Both the position numbers and the translations under genes were made by a program. A DNA stretch of 64,000 nucleotides from Monodelphis domestica (taxonomy: Eukaryota; Chordata; Mammalia; Didelphimorphia; Didelphidae). Positions 57,961 to 64,000 of this stretch are shown one piece after another; the first letter of the stretch is position 1, and every line of letters begins with the position of its first letter. The notes beneath the pieces are model-generated. The model saw nothing but the letters and a program-made list of their open reading frames with translations. It was not told where the DNA came from and did not search any database. Where the stretch lies: positions 208,843,753-208,907,752 of the forward strand of contig NC_077229.1 in assembly GCF_027887165.1 (NCBI RefSeq), written 5' to 3'.

Positions 57961-58560
57961 GCTGTCACACTTTTCCTCCCAATGGTAAACACAGCCCTAG
58001 AGCTTACCAGGCCTTTTCTTCCTCTACTTTTCCTTTCCACAGTGACTCTGGGAAGTTTTTGGTGATAAAATTTCCTCTTTCCTTGATGCTTTTCTTATAT
58101 CTTATGGTGCTCTCTGAAACCTGGCTTCATTCTAAAGATACCACATCACTTGGCATTTTCTTCAAGACTGGCTGCTCCTGCTCTTGTACCCACGAATATA
58201 AAGGGTTCAGGAAAAGCAGATGATTGATTCTTCAGGACCACATTCATACCCCTTCTCATTCAACAAATATGTCTCTTATTTTAAATTTCATTTTGTTCTG
58301 CTCAGATACTTCTTACTGTCATCAATGGGCCAGCAGGTCACTTTTCATTTTCCCCAGGAAATTCAGTACCTGTCTAACAAGCTTCCTTTCTTGTCTCTTT
58401 TGAATACCCTGGATCCCATTTTCTCAACTTCCCCAGTTCCTGTGACTATTATCTCCATTCTTCCTGAGGTATTCTCTGGACTGGTCATACCTTAGAATTT
58501 TCCTCATGTAAATCAGCTTAATTTCTCCAGAATTTCCTCATTAAGGCTCTCCTCTAAGGG
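57961..58560 (+). mobile_element. L2/CR1-clade LINE endonuclease fragment
   Basis: LSETWLH at 58,110-58,130 matches the conserved TETWL block of the endonuclease domain. Upstream and downstream reading is frameshifted. Confidence 0.55.
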
Positions 58561-59639
58561 TCTGTCTAGTTGTAAAATTCTTTGATATGTAATTCTCTTC
58601 CCTCTATCTGAGGGACTCTGACTGTGTATTCTTTCTGCAAACCTTTTGGCACCTGTGTACTCTGTGTGAATTAAGCTGTTAAGCAGTGAATTTGATGATG
58701 TGCTCTTTTGATGTGAGAACAATGTAATCATTGGGCCACAGGCTGAAGTAGTCATTGACCTCACCAGGGAATTCTGCCATGATATATTTTACCTGCTTTT
58801 CTCTGTTCTTTCTTGTCCTACCTTTATTGCTATCTACTGATCAATAAATAATGGTTCATAATGTTTTGTCACTCTGGGAATGTAAAGCTTCTCCAAATAT
58901 ATGTTCCATTACCTTATTTCAACAAATGTTCTTATTGTTCCTTACTTTTCTTTAGTTTATTATAACTGCAATTTTCATGCTGCCTCCTCTTACTGTCTTT
59001 CCTTCTCCTCTGATGTGGCTAAGGCTAAACTGATTTTGTACTCTAATCACATAAAATCTCTTGTGATAAAAATGAATAAGATGAGAAGGCAGAATAGAAA
59101 ACCATATATTCTACTTGTTCAGAATACAAGTGTGTCTCTTTCTATACCATAGATATGTTCTTTAAAAGTTACAAATAAGCAAATTGTCAGCTAAGCCATA
59201 TTTTAAACACACTAGGAAAGCCAACTATTAAAGTCAGTTATTAAGAGAAAATGTTGTCCCTTGTTTTAATGTTTGCTGGAATTTTTGTATGCTGGATTTA
59301 AAAAGAAGTGTAGTAAATACACTAGAAAAGAATACTGAATGTTCTAGTTCTAGGTATACATAGATTCTTAGAGGGATGGGTCTATTTTATTTATATGTGG
59401 CTCACACCTTTTGTACACTTGTGCTTCTAGAACCAAAACAACCATAACAGACTAATGAGGAGGTCATTACCCCTCACCTCAATCACTGTAATAGCCTCTC
59501 ACTGGTATCTTTGTCCCTAGTCTCTTTTCTCCAGTCTCTCCTACATAATATTATCAGACAAATCTTCTAAATCATGACTCCTTTTTTGTCTTCAGATGTC
59601 CTTTGCACTAAAACTGTCACTGGCTTACCAATGTCTATT
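58561..59639. other. Unassigned sequence
   Basis: Possibly more of the same LINE, but no block is decisive. Confidence 0.35.
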
Positions 59640-60340
59640 GATTTTTTTCAATTTGTAAAGACCTTTATTTTTTAAATTAAATTTATTTTAATGATCTCTC
59701 TTTCCTACATTCCTCTTCCCACTAAAACAAGAAAAATAAAAAAATTCTTAATTTCTCTCTTTTTTTGATTTATTCAAAGATACTTTTCCTCCAATTGTAA
59801 TAAAAATTTTCAACATATGTACTCCAAAATTATAAGATCCAAATTGCCTCCCTTCCTCCCTAACCTCCCCACTCTCAAAGGTCACAAGCAATCTGATCTG
59901 GGTTATACATGTATGATCCTGTAAAACATAGCTACATACTGATCATTTTTAAGAGTGAATATTCATGTAAAATCAATACCTCAAAATAAAACCATAAATA
60001 AATTAAAGTGAAAAATTGTATGCTTTTACCTGCATTCAAAATGTACCAGCTCTTTCTCTGCAGGTGGATTGCTATTCTTTGTCTTAAGTCCTTCAGAACT
60101 GCCCTGGATTGTTGTATTGCTGAGAGTAGCAATGTCTTTCACAAATTATCTGTGTACAATATTGCAATTACTCTGTACAATATTCTGCTGGTTCTGTTTA
60201 TTTTGCTTTTTCCAAAATCATCCTAAAGAGCTTTATTTGTAAATTAAATTTATTTTAGTGATTTCTTTCCCACATTCCTCCTCCCATTAGGGAAAGAAAA
60301 GTGAAACAAAATTCTTGTAAAAAATATGCACCATCAAGCA
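59640..60340 (-). mobile_element. L1 LINE 3' end(s), antisense, within direct repeats
   Basis: The main 3' UTR to ORF2 piece is at about 59,756-60,224 ('gatctgggttatacatgtat', 'cctgcattcaaaatgtacca'). About 95-bp similar segments lie on both sides (59,657-59,752 and 60,225-60,322), each with 'aaattaaatttatttta'. Confidence 0.8.
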
Positions 60341-60349
60341 TTGCCTACT

Positions 60350-60440
60350 GAATTAACACTGGATGGAATGGTAGATTGGGGCCAGAACTTAGAGGGCTTT
60401 GAATATAAGGATAAGGAATTTAGATTTATCTCCTGTAGCT
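60350..60440 (+). mobile_element. Family A LINE-like scrap
   Basis: 'ggccagaacttagagggctt' and 'taaggataaggaatttagat' match the mid-portion of the longer copies. Confidence 0.45.
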
Positions 60441-60449
60441 AAGTGAGTA

Positions 60450-60710
60450 TATTGGGCAGGTGAGTGGCACAGAGGATAATTTGGGGTCTAGAGTCAGGAA
60501 AATCTCACTTTCTGAGTTCAAATCCAACCTGACATACTAGCTGTGTGACTTTGGACAAGTCACCTAACCCCATTTGCCTCAATTTACTCATCTTTAAAAT
60601 GATTTGGAGAAGGAAATGGCAAATCATGCCAATATCTTTGCCAAGAACGACCCCCCCCCAAATGGTCACAAAAAGTCAGATATTACTGAAAAACAACTAA
60701 ACAATAATTT
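60450..60710 (+). mobile_element. Second-family SINE (Mar1-like), full length
   Basis: 'gagttcaaatccaacctgac', 'ggagaaggaaatggcaaatc', a C9 run, ending 'aacaactaaacaataa'. Confidence 0.93.
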
Positions 60711-60714
60711 AAAA

Positions 60715-60900
60715 TTGAGCATATTGTCCCTTCTCTCCGGAATGATCTTCTTTCTCTAATTCTTCCTATAAAAATACTGCCTTTGCATTAAGATCCAGCT
60801 CAAATGCTAACTCCTTAATAAAGTCTTCTTTTTGTTTGTTTCTCTCCTCCCACCTCAGATATGACTATTTATGAAATGTTCATTGATAGTTTTTTATATA
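60715..60900 (+). mobile_element. L2 LINE 3' end
   Basis: 'ccttctctccggaatgatct' and 'agatccagctcaaatgctaa' match the typical L2 3' region in sense. Confidence 0.6.
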
Positions 60901-61599
60901 CCGTGTTCCTCTTCTGTGGGTGCATGAGTGTGTGTACATGTTCTGAAGGTTGGTGCTAAGGGCTGGCTGGCAATTCAGAGTGAGTACAAAAATGTGTCAT
61001 ATAATCCCATAAGAATAGTTATGAGGAGTGCTGAATATTGGAATGAGCTGAATCTGGCCATGAATAGAAAAAAAGTTCACTTTTTGTTTCTTTTTTAGCT
61101 TTATTGGGAAAAAGACGAGAATAAAAAAGGAATAGGACTGTTATTCAGAGTAGATGGGACAATGACAACTCTTGATAATGCTCTCCAGGCTTATCAAGTC
61201 TCTTAATTATTAACTCCTATTGCCTTGACTTATTCTTCAAACTTGACCTCTCAACAGTATCTTTCACTGTTGACCAATGCTCTTAACACTTGTTTTCTTT
61301 TGGTGTTCTCATCAGGTCTTATGGATTCAATGACCTCTGTGCAGTTGTATATATCTAGCCGTAGTCTTTCTTCTGGGCTATGATCCTATATTAACTCTCT
61401 TTTGAAAAATTTAAACTGAATATGCTATAAGACATTTCAATCTCAGTATATTTAAAATACAGAATAATATCTTTATCTAAACCTTCTAAACTTTGCTGTT
61501 TGGGCACTATCATCATTCTAGTTACTTAGATTCATGTCATTTAGAGTCATATTTCATTTTTCATTTTCACTAGCCTGTTATATACATTTAATTGTCAAG
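60901..61599. other. Unassigned sequence
   Basis: Nothing recognised. Confidence 0.4.
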
Positions 61600-62227
61600 T
61601 GTTATCACTTCTATATCCATACCACCTGGTTCCAAGGTTGGCTGTGTCTTCTCTCATGCCCTTCAGGGGTGGGAGGAGGGATTTGCTTTCTCTTTGCTTT
61701 CCAGTGCCACTTTTAGATTCCCCCTTAGGCACTGTTATTCAGCAGCTGTCTTTTCCCTCTTACATCGGTGTTTTCTCTACTCACTCTACTCCTTAGCTCA
61801 GACCTTAGCTCAGAATAGGACCAGTTGCCTGGACTATGCTATAGTTTCCTAATTATCTCAGGTCCCTCCACACTCCATCCAGTTATCCACCTCCACCCTC
61901 CATCCTCCACCCAGTTATCAAGTCATACCTCTGTTTAATAAATTCCTGTGGTTCTCTCTAGGATCATTTGTGAACTCCTCTGTTTGGTATTAAAAACCCT
62001 TCACCTGGCTTCAACTTACCTTTCAGTCTCTTTGGTACTTGTTACAGACAAACACTCCATCTCCTCTGTCTGTGCTGTCTCCAGGTTTGGAATGTACTCT
62101 CTTTGCCTCTGCTACAAAGAATACCTAGTTCTTTTCAAAGCTGAACTCAAGTACCATCTTCTATAAGAAGGCTTGCCTTCATCCTTCCCAGCTGCTAGTG
62201 CCTTCCTCATCCAAAATTATCTTGTAT
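61600..62227 (+). mobile_element. L2 LINE 3' region
   Basis: 'aacccttcacctggcttcaa', 'actctctttgcctctgctac' and 'gctgaactcaagtaccatct' are in L2 consensus order. The left limit is approximate. Confidence 0.65.
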
Positions 62228-62323
62228 TTGTTTTATTTTTTAATTTATATTTATTTGTTGCATTAAAGTGTCAAGGTTACTCCCTATTTCCCTACCCTGT
62301 CTCCCTTAGAGAAGGCATTATTT

Positions 62324-62404
<81 letters not shown>

Positions 62405-63005
62405 TTACTTGTTTTTATTTATTGGTTCTTTCTCTGGAGCTTGGCATATACAAGTCAGTCTTCAAACAATATTTATGTTGCTCTATATACTTTTCTCCTG
62501 GTTCTATTCATTTCACTCTTTATTATTTCATTCAAGTCTTTCCATGTTTTTCCAAAATTAACTTGTTAGTCTTCTCTTCTGGAGAAGTAGTATTCCATCA
62601 CAATCATATTCTATAATTTGTTTAGCCATTCTCCAAGTGATGGGTATCCCTTCAATTTCCAGTCCTTTGCTTCTACAAGAGAGCTGCTATAAATATTTTA
62701 GAACATGTAGATTCTTGCCTGGTCACCTTAGGAAACAGACCCAACAGTGGTCCTATTGTTGAATTTAAGGGTATACACAGTTTTAGAGCTCTGGGAATGA
62801 TTCCAAATTGCTCTCCAAAATGGTTGAATTAGTTTGCAGATCTACCAACAATGTACTAGTGTTCTTGCTTTTCTATACCCCCTCCAACATTTGTCATTTT
62901 GCACTTTTATCATTTTAGACAATCTGATAGATATGAGATGATATCTCAGAATTATGTTGATTTGCATTTCTTGAATCAATAACAATTTAGAACATTTATT
63001 TTAAA
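62228..63005 (-). mobile_element. L1 LINE 3' end, antisense, with internal (TC)n(TA)n
   Basis: 3' UTR and ORF2 C-terminus antisense ('gtagtattccatcacaatca', 'agagctgctataaatatttt'). A TC run then a TA run (62,327-62,401) sits in the 3' UTR. Confidence 0.9.
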
Positions 63006-63009
63006 GATA

Positions 63010-63195
63010 CAGGACTGGAACTGGATCTATGATTTCATAGGAATTCCAAAAAAAGGCAATTTCCTCTACCAGTACAGGTTAGCACCTTCTCTTTGGTTAC
63101 AGAGACTATTTTATTTTTGCCTCTATTGCCTAGCAGAGTGCCTAGAACATAATAAGTGTTTGATAAGTGCTTCTTGATTGGTTGATTAGTTGATG
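63010..63195 (+). mobile_element. CORE-SINE-like relic
   Basis: The 3' end 'gcagagtgcctagaacataa' then 'taagtgcttcttgattggtt' is typical of mammalian CORE-SINE 3' ends; the 5' part is unclear. Confidence 0.5.
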
Positions 63196-63435
63196 GAGAT
63201 AGGCCAGAGCTGCTCCATTCTTATTTCACTGTCTTCTCTGCCACAAAGATGGTCTTTGGCCTAGAAGAAACAGAAAAAAATATCTGGGAGAGCAGATGCT
63301 AAAGAAAAAGTTAGACAATATCTACTTGCCTTTGATAAGTTCAAGTCATTTGACCCCCATGAAGTGCAACCTTAAGCAGAAACTGCTGGGTTTGGTTTCT
63401 ATAATATTTTCAGTGATTTTTGAAATATAAAGGAA

Positions 63436-63640
63436 GGAGCAGCTGGGTAGCTCAGTGGATAGAGCCAGACCTAGAGATGAGAAGGGAAGTCCTGGGTTCA
63501 AACTGGTCTCAGACATTTCCTAGCTGTGTGACCCTGGGCAAGTCACTTAACCTCCATTACTTAGCCCTTACCACTCTTCTGCCTTGGAACCAATACACAG
63601 TATTGATTCTAAGACAGAAGGTAATGGGCAAAAAAAAAAG
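63436..63640 (+). mobile_element. SINE1-type SINE
   Basis: 'gagcagctgggtagctcagt', 'gtgtgaccctgggcaagtca', 'accactcttctgccttggaa', tail A10. Confidence 0.96.
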
Positions 63641-63644
63641 AAAT

Positions 63645-64000
63645 ATAGTAGAGAATGGAAGAATATCAGAGAATCTAAAACTGTCAAATGTTTTACCAAT
63701 TTAAAAATGGAAAGGCATTTGAATTCAAATTTTGAACCAGTGAACTTACCTTTTGATTCCTTGCAAAATTATAGTGCATATTATTAAAGGGATGACTAGC
63801 AAGCATCTAGAAAATGAAGAAATTGTGATGACAAAGAATGTGAATGGCATCATCAAGAACTGGTCATATTGGATTTATCATTTTTCCTTTTAGACAGAGT
63901 AGATAAAAGAATATTCTAGATATAGCTTACCTAGATTTTAGCAAAGTATTTGACAAATATTCTCATGGAGAAGATGGAGATATTGGTCCAAAATACTATG
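63645..64000 (+). mobile_element. CR1/L3-type LINE RT fragment, sense, runs off the right edge
   Basis: YLDFSKVFD at 63,928-63,954 is the CR1-clade RT block A (LDFSKAFD). Upstream 'caagaactggtcatattgga' corresponds to the preceding coding region. The only clear sense-orientation CR1/L3 copy in the window. Confidence 0.7.

Overview
This window is mammalian nuclear DNA: AT-rich, mostly intron-like or intergenic, and dominated by retroelements. The abundant SINE families (a tRNA-derived SINE1-type ending in 'gattctaagacagaaggtaa' and a second type ending in 'gactgaaacaactgaacaac'), together with L1, RTE-like, L2, CR1/L3 and MIR remnants, point to a marsupial. A didelphid opossum such as Monodelphis is the best guess, made from memory of these repeats and not from a database search. 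There is no prokaryotic content, CRISPR array, rRNA or intact cellular protein gene.

Region 1-2604 is the 5' end of an endogenous retrovirus on the minus strand. It has a 791-bp LTR, a putative primer-binding site, a leader carrying a SINE remnant and a (TA)n tract, and a gag frame that stays open from 1256 to the window edge (at least 418 codons). That frame has a gammaretrovirus-like capsid but starts with a membrane-like segment and a coiled coil where a myristoylated matrix would be expected. Region 2605-16000 is a mosaic of SINEs, an L1 3' half carrying an hAT-like insertion, a solo LTR (12525-13461), a split CR1/L3 copy and the 3' end of another ERV (15249-15905). A 151-bp candidate orphan exon lies at 8837-8987.

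Region 20.9-28.0 kb is the only stretch that looks like a cellular gene. It contains a GC/CpG-rich promoter and first exon at about 22.03-22.51 kb, with a near-consensus RFX X-box, a good splice donor at 22510 and a repeat-poor first-intron start. I could not identify the gene. No second exon is convincing downstream, so the rest may be a long first intron.

Region 28-64 kb is again a repeat mosaic. It holds a 250-bp assembly gap, a roughly 640-bp pyrimidine microsatellite, a 4-kb antisense L1 with nested SINEs, a decayed Ty3/Gypsy pol (40.64-42.09 kb), two RTE-like fragments (one carrying a 5'-truncated 7SL RNA retropseudogene), L2/CR1-clade endonuclease relics, four more antisense L1 3' ends and a sense CR1/L3 RT fragment at the right edge. 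All repeat-family names were assigned by eye and should be confirmed with RepeatMasker.
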